This document shows positions 8,748 to 17,831 of a stretch of 64,000 nt of DNA, piece after piece. The stretch's first letter is position 1, and every line of letters begins with the position of its first letter. The translations under genes and the position numbers were made by a program. Below the pieces are notes generated by a model. The model was not told where the DNA came from, did no database searches, and saw nothing but the letters and a program-made list of their open reading frames with translations. This DNA is from Mycobacterium gallinarum. Lineage in GTDB: Bacteria > Actinomycetota > Actinomycetes > Mycobacteriales > Mycobacteriaceae. The DNA lies in contig NZ_AP022601.1 in the NCBI RefSeq assembly GCF_010726765.1, forward strand, positions 4,712,001 to 4,776,000, given 5' to 3'.

Positions 8748-10772
8748 CTAGCTCCAGATCCGCACGCGCTCTTGCGGATCCAGGTACAGCTCGTCTGACT
8801 GGTTGACTTCGAACGCCTCGTAGAACGCGTCCAGGTTGCGGACGACGCCGTTGCAGCGAAACTCCGGCGGCGAGTGCGGATCGATCGCAAGCCGCCGAAT
8901 GGCTTCGGCGTCACGCGACTTCGTGCGCCACACCTGGGCCCAGCCAAAGAACACCCGTTGCTCACCGGTCAGTCCGTCGATCACCGGCGACGGCTCGCCC
9001 TTGAGCGAGAGCTGGTAGGCGAGCAGCGCGATCGAAAGGCCACCCAGGTCGCCGATGTTTTCGCCGACGGTGAATGCGCCGTTCACATGATGGCCGTTGC
9101 TGAGCGCCCTGGGCACGTACTTGTCGTACTGCTCGATCAAAGCCTTTGTCCGCGTGCCGAACTCGGCGCGATCGTCGTCGGTCCACCAGTCGACCAGGTT
9201 CCCGTCGCCGTCGTACTTGGATCCCTGGTCGTCGAAGCCGTGACCGATCTCGTGACCGATCACCGCACCGATCCCGCCGTAGTTGGCGGCGTCGTCAGCA
9301 TCGGCATCGAAGAAGGGGGGCTGCAGAATCGCGGCGGGAAAGACGATCTCGTTCATGCCGGGGTTGTAGTAGGCGTTCACGGTCTGCGGCGTCATGAACC
9401 ACTCGTCACGGTCGACGGGCCCACCGAGCTTGGCCAGATCCCGGTCGTATTCCACGGCGTAGCCACGTAGGTAGTTGCCGTACAGATCGTCACGCTTGAT
9501 CACCAGCGCCGAATAGTCGCGCCACTTGGCCGGATAACCGATCTTCGGGGTGAACTTGTCGAGCTTGGCGAGCGCCTTCTCGCGCGTCTGCGGCGTCATC
9601 CACGCCAGCGAGTTGATGCTGACCCGGTACGCCTCGCGCAGGTTGGCGACCAGCTCGTCCATCCTGGCCTTGGCCAGCGGCGGAAAATGCCGTTCGACGT
9701 AGAGCCTTCCGACCGCGTCACCCATCAGACTCTCGACGACCGACACTCCGCGCTTCCACCGATCGCGCAGCTCTTCGGTGCCCGAGAGTTTGCGGCCGTA
9801 GAACTCGAAGTCCTCGGCGACCAACTCGTCGGTCAGCAGGAACGCGCGGGCGTGGATGAGCCGCCAGCGCAGCCACGCCTTCCAGTCCGCTAGATCGAAG
9901 GCGGACCACGCCGCGGCGAAGGCCGTCAAGTAATCGGGTTGGCGCACCACAACTTCGGAGACTTCGGCCACCTTGTCAGGGGTGGCACCAAGCGCGGCCA
10001 CCCACCCGGCCCAGTCGAAGCCGGGCGCCTCGTTGAGCAGGTCGGTGAAGGTGCGCAGGTTGTAGGTCAGCTCGGCGTCGCGGCGCTTGACGACGTCCCA
10101 GTGCGCGGCGGCCAGCTTGGTTTCCAGCGCGACGATGCGTTCGGCGGTGGCCTGCCATTCGTTCGGCTGGGGTTCCTCGCCGTAGACGAGTCCGAACATC
10201 GCTGCGATGTGCCGCGGATAGGCGGCGAGAATGTCGGCGTGCTGCTCGTCGCGGTAGTACGACTCGTCGGGCAGGCCGAGGCCGGACTGGCTCATATGCA
10301 CCAGATAGCGGGTGGAGTCCTTGGAATCGGTGTCGACGTAGATTCCCGTCCCGCCGCCGACGCCGGTGCGCTGCAGCGCGCCGAGGACCGCTGCCAGGGC
10401 CTCGGGAGTATCCGCGGCGTCGATCGCGGCCAACTCGTCGAGCAGCGGTTGCACACCGCGTTCGGCGACCGCCGGCTCGTCCATGAAGCTGGCGTACAGG
10501 TCCCCGATGCGCTGCTCGTCGGTACCGTTCGCCGGTGTTGCGGCCACCCCGTTCGATGTCGCCGCCGAGGCGGCTCCGGTGATGAGGTCCCGCACGTGCT
10601 CCTCGGCCCGGTCGTACAACGACCGGAACGCGCCGTCGGTGGCACGGTCACCTGGCATCTCGTACTCGGTCAACCAGCGGCCATTGACGTGGCCGAACAG
10701 GTCGTCCTGGGGACGGGCGTCAGAGTCGACGTGGCTCAGGTCGATACCCGAGCGAATAGCTTCAACTGTCAC
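8748..10772 (-). CDS. zmp1: M13-family zinc metallopeptidase Zmp1
   Basis: Neprilysin-type endopeptidase. 674 residues from GTG 10772 with GGTGGGG upstream; the M. tuberculosis enzyme has 663. The N-terminal Peptidase_M13_N domain starts IDLSHVDSDARPQDDLFGHVNG. Catalytic elements are HEIGH (His507, Glu508, His511), third zinc ligand Glu571 in GENIGDLGG, and substrate motif NAYYNPGMNEIVFPAAI. The end FRCNGVVRNLDAFYEAF is the conserved M13 C-terminal segment. No signal peptide is visible, as in the tuberculosis enzyme. It is transcribed alone between a terminator and the divergent omamA gene. Confidence 0.95.
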   Translation of the reverse strand: MTVEAIRSGIDLSHVDSDARPQDDLFGHVNGRWLTEYEMPGDRATDGAFRSLYDRAEEHVRDLITGAASAATSNGVAATPANGTDEQRIGDLYASFMDEPAVAERGVQPLLDELAAIDAADTPEALAAVLGALQRTGVGGGTGIYVDTDSKDSTRYLVHMSQSGLGLPDESYYRDEQHADILAAYPRHIAAMFGLVYGEEPQPNEWQATAERIVALETKLAAAHWDVVKRRDAELTYNLRTFTDLLNEAPGFDWAGWVAALGATPDKVAEVSEVVVRQPDYLTAFAAAWSAFDLADWKAWLRWRLIHARAFLLTDELVAEDFEFYGRKLSGTEELRDRWKRGVSVVESLMGDAVGRLYVERHFPPLAKARMDELVANLREAYRVSINSLAWMTPQTREKALAKLDKFTPKIGYPAKWRDYSALVIKRDDLYGNYLRGYAVEYDRDLAKLGGPVDRDEWFMTPQTVNAYYNPGMNEIVFPAAILQPPFFDADADDAANYGGIGAVIGHEIGHGFDDQGSKYDGDGNLVDWWTDDDRAEFGTRTKALIEQYDKYVPRALSNGHHVNGAFTVGENIGDLGGLSIALLAYQLSLKGEPSPVIDGLTGEQRVFFGWAQVWRTKSRDAEAIRRLAIDPHSPPEFRCNGVVRNLDAFYEAFEVNQSDELYLDPQERVRIWS

Positions 10773-10846
10773 CCCACCAGACTGCCAGACCGGTCGTCGC
10801 GGCAGCGTGGCGATCGCGCTCGCTGCCGCCCGGTACCCTCACGCGC

Positions 10847-11428
10847 ATGCCCGACGACGAGCCGGATGCCAACGAGCACGATTCCGCGATCTCCGGATAT
10901 GGCATCGGCTCGGCGGTGGTCGGCGTGATCGCCATCGCCGCGGTCGTGCTCGCCGCGCTGATCTGGACGCAGCACCGCAGCGACGCCGCCGAACTGCGCT
11001 ACCGCACGCAGGCCATGGAGGCCGCCGCCGACTGGACCACCGTGCTCATCAACATGAACTCCGACACCGTCGAGGCCAGCCTGGCCCAGCTACACGAGGG
11101 CACCGTCGGACAGCTCAACGCCGACTTCGACGCTTCGATCAAGCCGTACCGCGATTTGGTGCAGAAGCTGCAGGCCCGCACCACCGGCCAGGTCGACTCG
11201 GTCGCTGTCGAGTACGTGCACCACGAAGAGCCGGGCGCGCAGGGGCCGCCGCCCGCCTCCGATGTGTCGGTGTTCGCCTCACGCACCGACACCGTGATGG
11301 TGATCGCGACGTCGGTCAGTGAGAACGCGGGCAACGAGAAGCCCCAGACGGTTCGCTGGACGCTGCGGCTCGACGTCGCCGACGTGGACGGCAAGCCGAT
11401 GATCTCCCGGCTGGAGTCGGTCCGATGA
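10847..11428 (+). CDS. omamA: Orphaned Mce-associated membrane protein OmamA
   Basis: 193 residues: a short acidic cytoplasmic N-terminus (MPDDEPDANEHD), one membrane segment (about residues 19-41) and an exported NTF2-like Mam domain. In M. tuberculosis the homologue at this place, Rv0199 (OmamA), stabilises Mce lipid-import complexes, including the cholesterol importer Mce4. No mce operon lies in this window, which fits the orphaned status. It is coupled to the next gene by ATGA overlap at 11425. Symbol from synteny and domain architecture. Confidence 0.82.
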   Translation: MPDDEPDANEHDSAISGYGIGSAVVGVIAIAAVVLAALIWTQHRSDAAELRYRTQAMEAAADWTTVLINMNSDTVEASLAQLHEGTVGQLNADFDASIKPYRDLVQKLQARTTGQVDSVAVEYVHHEEPGAQGPPPASDVSVFASRTDTVMVIATSVSENAGNEKPQTVRWTLRLDVADVDGKPMISRLESVR

Positions 11429-12114
11429 GGACCGCCTGGCGCATCGGTGCGTTCGACGTGGCGGCGCCGCTGGCCGCGATCGCGGCGTTGCTCTACATAG
11501 GCGTCGCGCTCGGCTGGCCGCTGTGGTGGGTTTCGGTCTGTTCGGTGCTGTGTCTGCTCATCGTCGAAGGCGTCGTGATCAACGTCGTGCTGGCTCGCAG
11601 GGACGGGGTCACCGTCGGCACGGATGACGACGGGCCGAGGCTGCGACTCGCGGTGGCAGGCACGGCGGCGGCGGCACTGGCGGCGGCCGTCGTCGTCGCC
11701 TACCTGAACTGGTCGGTGCCCGACCGCAACCTGGAAAACGACACCGCAGAAGTGGTCGACATCGCCAGCAGCGTCTCGGAGGCGTCGGCGACCTTCACCC
11801 CGCAGAGCCCCACCGCGTCGATCGACCGGGCCACCGCGATGATGTCGTCACAGGCCGCAGCGGAGTTCAAGAAGGAATTCGACTCTGTGGCAAAGGATTT
11901 GGCCAGCCGCAACGTCTCGGCGACGGCCAGTACCGTGTCAGCGGGCGTCGAGGCGATCGGTCCCGCGGCCGCCAGCGTCGCCGTGATACTGCACGGGTCG
12001 CAGAGCTCACCGGGCACCCCACCCGACACCGCGGTGCTCGCGTTGCGGGTCCGGCTGTCCAAGCAGGACGGCCGCTGGCTGGTCGACGACGTGTCGCCGA
12101 TTCACTCCCGCTAG
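11425..12114 (+). CDS. omamB: Second orphaned Mce-associated membrane protein (Rv0200-like)
   Basis: 229 residues. The N-terminal half has about three hydrophobic segments (VAAPLAAIAALLYIGVALGW; a second around residues 33-52; AVAGTAAAALAAAVVVAYL). It is followed by an exported Mam-like domain starting near residue 95 (PDRNLENDTAEVVDIASSV). Start ATG 11425 overlaps the omamA stop, so the two are made together and may form a heteromeric partner of Mce transporters. Its end overlaps the convergent CoA-binding gene by 4 bp. The name follows my recollection that Rv0200 is called OmamB. Confidence 0.72.
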   Translation: MRTAWRIGAFDVAAPLAAIAALLYIGVALGWPLWWVSVCSVLCLLIVEGVVINVVLARRDGVTVGTDDDGPRLRLAVAGTAAAALAAAVVVAYLNWSVPDRNLENDTAEVVDIASSVSEASATFTPQSPTASIDRATAMMSSQAAAEFKKEFDSVAKDLASRNVSATASTVSAGVEAIGPAAASVAVILHGSQSSPGTPPDTAVLALRVRLSKQDGRWLVDDVSPIHSR

Positions 12115-12506
12115 CCGAGCAGATTCGCGTGGTCCACCTTCAGGCAGCGGTCCATGACGACCTCGAGTCCGGCGGCGGCACCGTCGCGGGCGACCTCGTC
12201 ATCCCATAGACCCTGTTGCAGCCAAAGCGTTTTGGCGCCGACGGCAATCGTCTCGGTAAGCACGGAGTGCAGATGTTCGCGGCGACGGAACACGTCGACC
12301 ATGTCCGGAACCGCGGGAAGGTCCGCGAGCGACGGATAGACCTTGTCGCCGTCGATCTCGCTGATCGTCGGATTGACCAGGTACAGCTCGTAGTCACTGG
12401 CTGCCTTCAGATATTGCCAAACACCGTGACTGGGCCGCATCGGGTCATCGGAAACGCCGACGATCGCCACACTTCGGGTCTGGCGGAGAATGCGCTCGAT
12501 ATCCAT
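12111..12506 (-). CDS. CoA-binding (YccU-type Rossmann) protein
   Basis: 131 residues. SVAIVGVSDDPMRPSHGVWQYL and LVNPTISEIDGDKVYPSLADLP are the signatures of CoA_binding_2 proteins; VDVFRRREHL and LWLQQGLWDDE complete the small Rossmann fold. The family binds CoA or an acyl-CoA-like nucleotide; no catalytic role is established. It lies 6 bp downstream of the DsrE gene, so the two form an operon. Confidence 0.88.
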   Translation of the reverse strand: MDIERILRQTRSVAIVGVSDDPMRPSHGVWQYLKAASDYELYLVNPTISEIDGDKVYPSLADLPAVPDMVDVFRRREHLHSVLTETIAVGAKTLWLQQGLWDDEVARDGAAAGLEVVMDRCLKVDHANLLG

Positions 12507-12512
12507 CGGCGG

Positions 12513-12881
12513 CTAGTAGCTGAACGTGGTCGCGCCGTCGCCGATCCATTCCCAGAGTTGAACGGTGCCTCCGGGTTCGGCGCCGTCGATGAAGTTGTCG
12601 GCGTCGAGTTGCTTGGACTTGATGCAGATCGGGCAGACCAGATAGCGGCCGCCGGCTTTCGTGTAGCGCTCCATCAGCTCTTCCAGGGGTGGGCAGCCGT
12701 CGCAGGCCGTGCCCACGCCGACGCCGGGCACCATCAGACGGACGGCCTCCTTGGTAAGGAACATGAGCGTCGGCCGTCCGCTCTCGGCGGCACCGACGGC
12801 GACCAGAAATGCCACGGTGACTTTCTCGGCATCTTCGAGTCCGGTGGTGAGGCTGATGGCGGCTTTGTTGGCGCTGTTCAT
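12513..12881 (-). CDS. DsrE/DsrF-like small sulfur-relay family protein
   Basis: 122 residues, alpha/beta DsrE fold: AAISLTTGLEDAEKVTVAFLVA, PTLMFLTKEAVRLMVPG, then a Cys-rich region TACDGCPP and LVCPICIKSK. Those Cys are candidates for persulfide transfer or metal binding, but the role is not known. It is the first gene of a two-gene operon with the CoA-binding protein. Nothing nearby makes an obvious sulfur pathway. Confidence 0.8.
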   Translation of the reverse strand: MNSANKAAISLTTGLEDAEKVTVAFLVAVGAAESGRPTLMFLTKEAVRLMVPGVGVGTACDGCPPLEELMERYTKAGGRYLVCPICIKSKQLDADNFIDGAEPGGTVQLWEWIGDGATTFSY

Positions 12882-12898
12882 GCCGCCAGCCTAGGTCT

Positions 12899-13420
12899 TC
12901 AGTCGTGGCCCTCGCGGCGGGTCGAACGCATCTTGGCGAATCGATCGGAAAGCTTGCGCATGCGCACCATCAGCGACGCGGACGGACTCGTTTCACCGCG
13001 GAGGTAGGACGTGAAATCGTCGTTGGGCACACCGATGCGCGAGGCGAACTCCTGCTGGCCCAGACCCGACCTGTCGAGCATCGTCTGGATATGGCGCGCG
13101 ACCTCGGCGCGCTCGTTGGCCTCGAGATGTTCGCGGGTGCGGTGCAGCACCTCGGCGAGCGCCTTGGAGACTCCGTACGGACGGGCGGTCTGCAGGACTT
13201 CCTCGACCTGGCGTGCGGTCCGGCCGAACGGGTCACGTTTGATGGCCGCGACGATGCGCTGCCACACCGCGAGGTCGTCGGTCTCCAGCGCCGCGCGGAT
13301 CGCGGATGTAGGCCAGAACTCGACGGGCCGGTCATCCACCGGTGGACGGCGTCCTGGCGCGGGATCGGGCGAGGCAGGCTCGCGGCGCGAGGTGCCCCGG
13401 ACGTCGGGAGTCACCGTCAC
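12899..13420 (-). CDS. HTH (XRE-like) protein co-transcribed with mmpL11 (Rv0201c-like)
   Basis: 173 residues from GTG 13420, whose GTGA overlaps the mmpL11 stop at 13417-13419. The first 50 residues are basic and Pro-rich. Residues about 55-115 form a helical domain (AIRAALETDDLAVWQRIVAAI). The C-terminal helices HIQTMLDRSGLGQQEFASRI/GVPNDDFTSYLRGETSPSASLM read as a Cro/C1-type helix-turn-helix. It matches the position of Rv0201c behind mmpL11. DNA binding is probable from the motif; target unknown. Confidence 0.78.
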   Translation of the reverse strand: MTVTPDVRGTSRREPASPDPAPGRRPPVDDRPVEFWPTSAIRAALETDDLAVWQRIVAAIKRDPFGRTARQVEEVLQTARPYGVSKALAEVLHRTREHLEANERAEVARHIQTMLDRSGLGQQEFASRIGVPNDDFTSYLRGETSPSASLMVRMRKLSDRFAKMRSTRREGHD

Positions 13421-16314
13421 CTCGCCTCCTCCAGCATGGCCACCGCCACCGAAAGGCAGCGTTCCTTCACCCTGGCCCAATCGGCCTCCGCCTGCGGGCC
13501 CGACATGCGGGTGTCGTGCTCGTCTGACGGTTGGGGGTCGGCCAGTCGGCGTACCAACTGGGTGGCCACCCATTGTTTTCTCGAATCCTGTCCACAGTAG
13601 TACCGGTCCATGCCGGCCAGCACGCTTGCGGCCGTACGAGTCTCCATCGCGTCGGCGAGTTCGGCAAACTCTGCGTAGTCCCGGGTGCTGTTTCGGCACA
13701 TGATGAGGTAGCTCTGCAGTCGCAGCGTCTCGGCGCCCGTCGGGATCTGCAGGCGATCGCCCGTCGGCAGTTGCACATTCGTGGTCTCGACCGGGCTGCG
13801 CCGCTCCATGGGTGCCCGCTCGAAGGCGGACGCTTCGCTCAGCGCGTCCAGCGCCACCGACAGCCGGCCCCGCCACATCGTCACCGGATGCACCGGAAGC
13901 TCTGCGGTGAGCACCGCCTTGCCGCCTGCGCCGTTGCGGTGCGTGCCGTTGAGCCGGTCGGCGCTGCGCAACTGCTTGGCGGGCATACAGCCGCTGAACG
14001 CCAGCGGATCGGCGACGGTAACGGCTTGGGGTGCAAGGTTTTTCAGCTTGGCCGCCGACTTGACCACCATGCGCAGTTCCGAACCGGTAGGACCGAGAGA
14101 CGAGAGGTCGTCGGGGATGATGATGAGGTCGGGAAGGTCGATCTTGGGCAGCGGCTTCTCGAAGTCGACCTCCGGCAGGATGCGGTCCAGCCAGCGCGGC
14201 AGCCACCAGTTCCACTCGTCGAACATCGCCATCAGCGCCGGCACCAGCACGAGGCGAACCACCGTGGCGTCGACGGCGATGGCCACCGCGCAGGCGACGC
14301 CGAGCTGGGCGACCAGCGGCATGCCCGCGAACGCGAATCCGATGAACACCGCGATCATGATCAGCGCGGCGCTGGTGATCGTGCGCGCGCTGGTGCTCAC
14401 GCCGTACGCGACGGCGTCGCGGGTGTTGCCGGTCTGCAGGAAGCGCTCCCTGATGCGGGTCAGCAGGAAGATCTCGTAGTCCATCGAAAGGCCGAACGTC
14501 ATCGCCAGGACCAGCGGCGGGATCGTGCTGTCCAGCGACGAGATCGGTTCGAAGCCCAGTGACTCCAGCCAGCCCCATTGGAAGACGGCCACCAGGCTGC
14601 CGTAGGCCGCCGCGACCGACAGCACGGTCATCAACACACCCTTGAGCGCCAGGAACACCGACCGGATGGCGATCAACAGCATTACAAACGCGATCAGCGC
14701 GACGAACGCGAACACCAGCGGCTGTTTGGCCGACACCTGGTCGTCGAAGTCCTTGATCAGTGCCGTCGGACCGCCGACGTCGATGCGGGCGTCGCCGAGC
14801 CCCGGCGTCGACGGCAGCTCCGCGCGCATCCAGTCGACGGTTTCGCGGGCACCCATGTCCTCCGGATCCACCGAGAGCACCGCGGACAGCAGCGCGTGCC
14901 GGTAATCCTCGCCGAACACCGCGGGCGCCACCGAAACAACGTTGGGCCCCTGGGCCATTCGCTGGCGCATCGAGTCCAGCAAGGGTTGTTTGGAGGGCGC
15001 TGATGCCGCGTTGCCGTCGGGGAAGCTGACCAACACCCGGACCGGTCCGAGCGCGCCGGGCCCGAGCGCCTCGGCCGCGGCGTTCACCCCGCCCCGGATC
15101 TCGTGGGTCGGCTCGAACTGACGCTGCATGCTGTTGCCGAGCACCATCGAGAACGCGGGTGCGGCGAGTGTCAGCAGCAGCGCCGACGCCCCGAGCGCCG
15201 CGATCCACGGGCGCCGCATCACCCAGCCCGTCCAGCGGGTCCAGAACCGCGACTGGGTGGTCTCCGGACGCCGCGACCAGTGCAGGTACGACGAGCGCTT
15301 GGCCGCTGCCTTGCCAAACGTCGCGAGGATGGCCGGCGTCAGCGTCGTCGACGTCAGCACCGCGACGGCCACCGCGAGGATCGCGCCGGTGGCCATCGAG
15401 ACCAGCACCGGCGTTTGGATCAGGTAGATACCGGTCACCGAGGCGATCACCGTGAGGCCGGAAAGCACCACCGCCAGACCGGAGGTCGCCATGGCGGCGT
15501 CGGCCGCTTGTTCCGGATCGCGGCCCGACCGTAGCTCCTCGCGGAAGCGCATGAGGATGAACAGCGAATAGTCGATGGCCACGGCGATGCCGAACATCGA
15601 CACCGTCGACGTCACGAACACCGACATCGTCGTGAACATCGACAACAGATAGACCAGTCCCATGGTCACGACGACGGTGCAGATGCCGAGCACCAGCGGC
15701 ATCGCCGCGGCGGCCAGCGACCCGAACACCGCGAGCAGAACAATCAGGACGATCGGAAGGTTCCACTTCTCGGCCTGAGCGATGTCGTGTTTGGTGGCCT
15801 GGGTGGCCGCGGCACCGAGCGCGCCCTGGCCGATGACGTAGAGCTTGACCTTGCCGTTCTCGATCTCACCGGGTTCCTCGCCGTCGATACCGACCTTCTG
15901 GCGAAGTTTCTTGGCGACATCGACCGCGCCGGTGTTGTCGAAGTCCAACTGCAGCGTGACGACGTAGGGGCGGTCGGGTTGCGGCGCCGGCTGCTGGCGA
16001 TTGGGCACCACCCGCACGCTGGGCACCTCGGCCGCGGCGCGTTCCAGGAAGGCGACCGCGTTGTCCATGTCGGCGAACGACGCGTCGGCGCGCGGCGAGG
16101 CCACCAATGCCAGCGGTGAGGCGCCCTGGTCAGGAAAGTTCTCTTCGAGCTCGCGCTGGACCCGCAGCGACTGCGAGCCTTCGACCTCAAAACCCCCGCC
16201 GGTGAGGTGACTGGACTGATTCAGCGCGAGATACACCGATGGCACCAGGAGAAGCAGCCATACAGCGAACACCGCCCAGCGGAATCTGCGCAGGGTGCTG
16301 CTCAAGCGCATCAT
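13417..16314 (-). CDS. mmpL11: RND-family lipid transporter MmpL11
   Basis: 965 residues from the ATG at 16314 (MMRLSS), matching the 966-residue M. tuberculosis protein; the frame is open to 16404 without a better start. Standard MmpL layout: TM1, a periplasmic domain (about residues 35-175), TM2-6 with the proton-relay motif FGIAVAIDYSLFILMRF, a second periplasmic domain, and TM7-12 with MTFGLSMDYEIFLLTRIRE. The C-terminal cytoplasmic region continues for about 230 residues. In mycobacteria MmpL11 exports mycolate-ester wax and long-chain triacylglycerol-type lipids and has been linked to heme uptake. The upstream hemophore genes are divergent, as in the Rv0202c-Rv0203 pair. Confidence 0.93.
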   Translation of the reverse strand: MMRLSSTLRRFRWAVFAVWLLLLVPSVYLALNQSSHLTGGGFEVEGSQSLRVQRELEENFPDQGASPLALVASPRADASFADMDNAVAFLERAAAEVPSVRVVPNRQQPAPQPDRPYVVTLQLDFDNTGAVDVAKKLRQKVGIDGEEPGEIENGKVKLYVIGQGALGAAATQATKHDIAQAEKWNLPIVLIVLLAVFGSLAAAAMPLVLGICTVVVTMGLVYLLSMFTTMSVFVTSTVSMFGIAVAIDYSLFILMRFREELRSGRDPEQAADAAMATSGLAVVLSGLTVIASVTGIYLIQTPVLVSMATGAILAVAVAVLTSTTLTPAILATFGKAAAKRSSYLHWSRRPETTQSRFWTRWTGWVMRRPWIAALGASALLLTLAAPAFSMVLGNSMQRQFEPTHEIRGGVNAAAEALGPGALGPVRVLVSFPDGNAASAPSKQPLLDSMRQRMAQGPNVVSVAPAVFGEDYRHALLSAVLSVDPEDMGARETVDWMRAELPSTPGLGDARIDVGGPTALIKDFDDQVSAKQPLVFAFVALIAFVMLLIAIRSVFLALKGVLMTVLSVAAAYGSLVAVFQWGWLESLGFEPISSLDSTIPPLVLAMTFGLSMDYEIFLLTRIRERFLQTGNTRDAVAYGVSTSARTITSAALIMIAVFIGFAFAGMPLVAQLGVACAVAIAVDATVVRLVLVPALMAMFDEWNWWLPRWLDRILPEVDFEKPLPKIDLPDLIIIPDDLSSLGPTGSELRMVVKSAAKLKNLAPQAVTVADPLAFSGCMPAKQLRSADRLNGTHRNGAGGKAVLTAELPVHPVTMWRGRLSVALDALSEASAFERAPMERRSPVETTNVQLPTGDRLQIPTGAETLRLQSYLIMCRNSTRDYAEFAELADAMETRTAASVLAGMDRYYCGQDSRKQWVATQLVRRLADPQPSDEHDTRMSGPQAEADWARVKERCLSVAVAMLEEAR

Positions 16315-16677
16315 GAACTGCTGGATGTCGAACTCCCCGCTTTCTCCCCCCGGAGTCGATCTGCCGACGACATTTGGCCCGGCGTTGCTAGCGTGAGCGT
16401 ACAACAGCGTGTGCTATAGCGAGGATCCGCGAGAATCCTGCCAGCAACGCCTTAAGCAGCTCTAACCCTCTTCTTCGGTGCGCGCCCGATTCTGGTTACA
16501 GGCTGTCCGTCTGTTGCCCATGACGTGTGTTCTCGGTCGCTGAATTCGTATGCCCCGCGGACTCGGTGGCACTATGTAGTGGGCCGTTTCGGCCGGTATT
16601 GCGGTCGGGGATCGAGTGCCGCCTATGGCGGGCGTTTCGGGTGCGCCGAAACGTTCGCAAACCCATGAGGAGTGCAT
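16315..16677. promoter_or_regulatory. Divergent mmpL11/hemophore intergenic region with two CGTTTCGG hairpins
   Basis: 363 bp with no supported gene. It holds GGCCG-TTT-CGGCC (16582-16594) and a perfect 8-5-8 inverted repeat CGTTTCGG-GTGCG-CCGAAACG (16633-16653) ending 24 bases before the hemophore ATG. Both share the octamer CGTTTCGG, 48 bp apart. They may be operators or hairpins in the 5' leader. I see no IdeR-type iron box. Confidence 0.45.
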
Positions 16678-17250
16678 ATGAGATCCATCACTGCTGCATC
16701 GCGCCGCGGGCTGTTCGCTATGTTCGCGGCCTCCGCCGTCGGCGGCGCCGCGGTGGTAGCGATGACGGTGTCGTCGTCGCCGGCGATGCCGTCAGCAACG
16801 GCGGCGCCGGACCCGTGCGCGGCCAGTGAAGTCGCCAGGACGATCGGTTCGGTCGCCACGTCGACGGGCAACTACCTCGATACGCATCCGCAGACCAACC
16901 AGGCGCTGACGAGTATCGCCAAACAGCAGGGTGGCCCGCAGTCGCTCGTCGCCGTGAAGACGTACTTCGATGCGAACCCGCAAGCGGCCAAGGACATGCA
17001 ACAGCTGCAGCAGCCGCTGGCGACTCTGTCGAGCCGGTGCAAGCTTCCGCTGACCCTGCCGCAGATGATGGGTCTGATGCAGGCCGCCCAGCAGGCGGCA
17101 CCGGGCCTTCCGAGTTTGCCAGGCGCCCAGCCAGGCTCCTCGGCTGCAGGTACCCCAGGTACGGGGTCACCGGCGCAGTCGCCGTCGGCGTCCCCCGTTT
17201 CGCAGGGCACCACATCGCTCCCCGGAGCAGCGATCGCAGGCTTGCCGTAG
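16678..17250 (+). CDS. Hemophore-type secreted heme-binding protein (Rv0203-like)
   Basis: 190 residues from ATG 16678 (GAGGAG five bases upstream). A signal peptide ending ATAAP precedes a helical domain at about residues 45-120, bounded by two Cys (DPCAASEV; SSRCKLP) that probably form a disulfide. NYLDTHP gives the Tyr-x3-His pair that I recall as heme ligands Tyr59/His63 in Rv0203. A later third His ligand is not obvious. The Ser/Pro/Gly-rich 60-residue C-terminal tail is longer than usual. Divergent from mmpL11, as in M. tuberculosis where Rv0203 hands heme to MmpL proteins. Confidence 0.85.
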   Translation: MRSITAASRRGLFAMFAASAVGGAAVVAMTVSSSPAMPSATAAPDPCAASEVARTIGSVATSTGNYLDTHPQTNQALTSIAKQQGGPQSLVAVKTYFDANPQAAKDMQQLQQPLATLSSRCKLPLTLPQMMGLMQAAQQAAPGLPSLPGAQPGSSAAGTPGTGSPAQSPSASPVSQGTTSLPGAAIAGLP

Positions 17251-17300
17251 CCTGGGCCGACGCGCGGCTCTCCCTGGTAAGGCGATTGAGCTGCGAATTC

Positions 17301-17389
17301 AGACTTTCTTAAGATTCGTTGGCCGCAAGGCAGGAAAGTCTGTGCACATTCTGATTAGCTTTTGATGTCGGTAACCGACCATGGTTACC
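17301..17389 (+). promoter_or_regulatory. Structured region between the two hemophore genes
   Basis: AGACTTTC (17301-17308) pairs with GAAAGTCT (17334-17341) around a 25-nt loop. GGTAACC-GACCAT-GGTTACC (17370-17389) is a perfect 7-6-7 inverted repeat ending 31 bases before the second hemophore start. The first could be an mRNA stem or terminator, the second an operator for a dimeric regulator. Neither matches the IdeR consensus. Confidence 0.45.
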
Positions 17390-17420
17390 TCCTTTCCACT
17401 TCCGAAGAAGGAGCTTGTCC

Positions 17421-17819
17421 ATGTTGCTCTCGGCCCGTACTGCCCGACGTGCGGTAGCTGGCGCGGTGGGCACCGGCGCGATCGCCGGTGCGATGTTCTT
17501 CGGCGCCATGCCTCTGGCTTCGGCGCAACCGGCACCTCCTCCGCCTCCTCCGCCGCCCAACTGCACCGCGGCCGACCTGGCCGGCGTGGCTTCGGGTGTC
17601 TCCGCGGCGACGTCTGCCTACCTGTTCGCGCATCCGGACGTGAACTGGTTCTTCACCAGCCTCGAAGGCGTGCCGCGCGATGAGGTGCGCGACGACGTTC
17701 AGCAGTACCTCGATCAGCATCCGCAGACCAAGGCGGACCTGACCGGTATCCGCCAGCCACTCGTCGACCTGAAGAATCGCTGCGGCGACACCAACGGCGA
17801 CGGCATCGCCGACAGCTAA
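17421..17819 (+). CDS. Second, shorter hemophore-type secreted protein
   Basis: 132 residues from ATG 17421, with GAAGGAG about nine bases upstream. Signal peptide ends LASAQP, then a short poly-Pro segment. The domain is bounded by Cys pairs (PNCTAADL; KNRCGDTN). AYLFAHP repeats the Tyr-x3-His heme motif of the preceding paralogue, and YLDQHPQTKADLTGIRQPL aligns with the corresponding helices there. It ends with an acidic DTNGDGIADS tail that resembles a short Ca-binding loop. A tandem duplication of the upstream gene followed by divergence is likely. It is followed 12 bp later by the response regulator. Confidence 0.82.
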   Translation: MLLSARTARRAVAGAVGTGAIAGAMFFGAMPLASAQPAPPPPPPPPNCTAADLAGVASGVSAATSAYLFAHPDVNWFFTSLEGVPRDEVRDDVQQYLDQHPQTKADLTGIRQPLVDLKNRCGDTNGDGIADS

Positions 17820-17831
17820 GTCTGCGTCCGG

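Noticed and set aside
12513..12881. DsrE-like gene as part of a sulfur-oxidation (Dsr) pathway
   Set aside because: No DsrAB, TusA or rhodanese genes nearby; only the fold is supported.
12899..15766. 955-codon minus-strand frame running from the Rv0201c-like gene upstream through mmpL11
   Set aside because: Only the last 173 codons, starting at GTG 13420, are a real gene; the rest is out of frame with the certain mmpL11 gene.
16672..17819. IdeR (iron) box near the hemophore genes
   Set aside because: Looked for TTAGGTTAGnCTAACCTAA-like sequence on both strands of the two leaders; none found.
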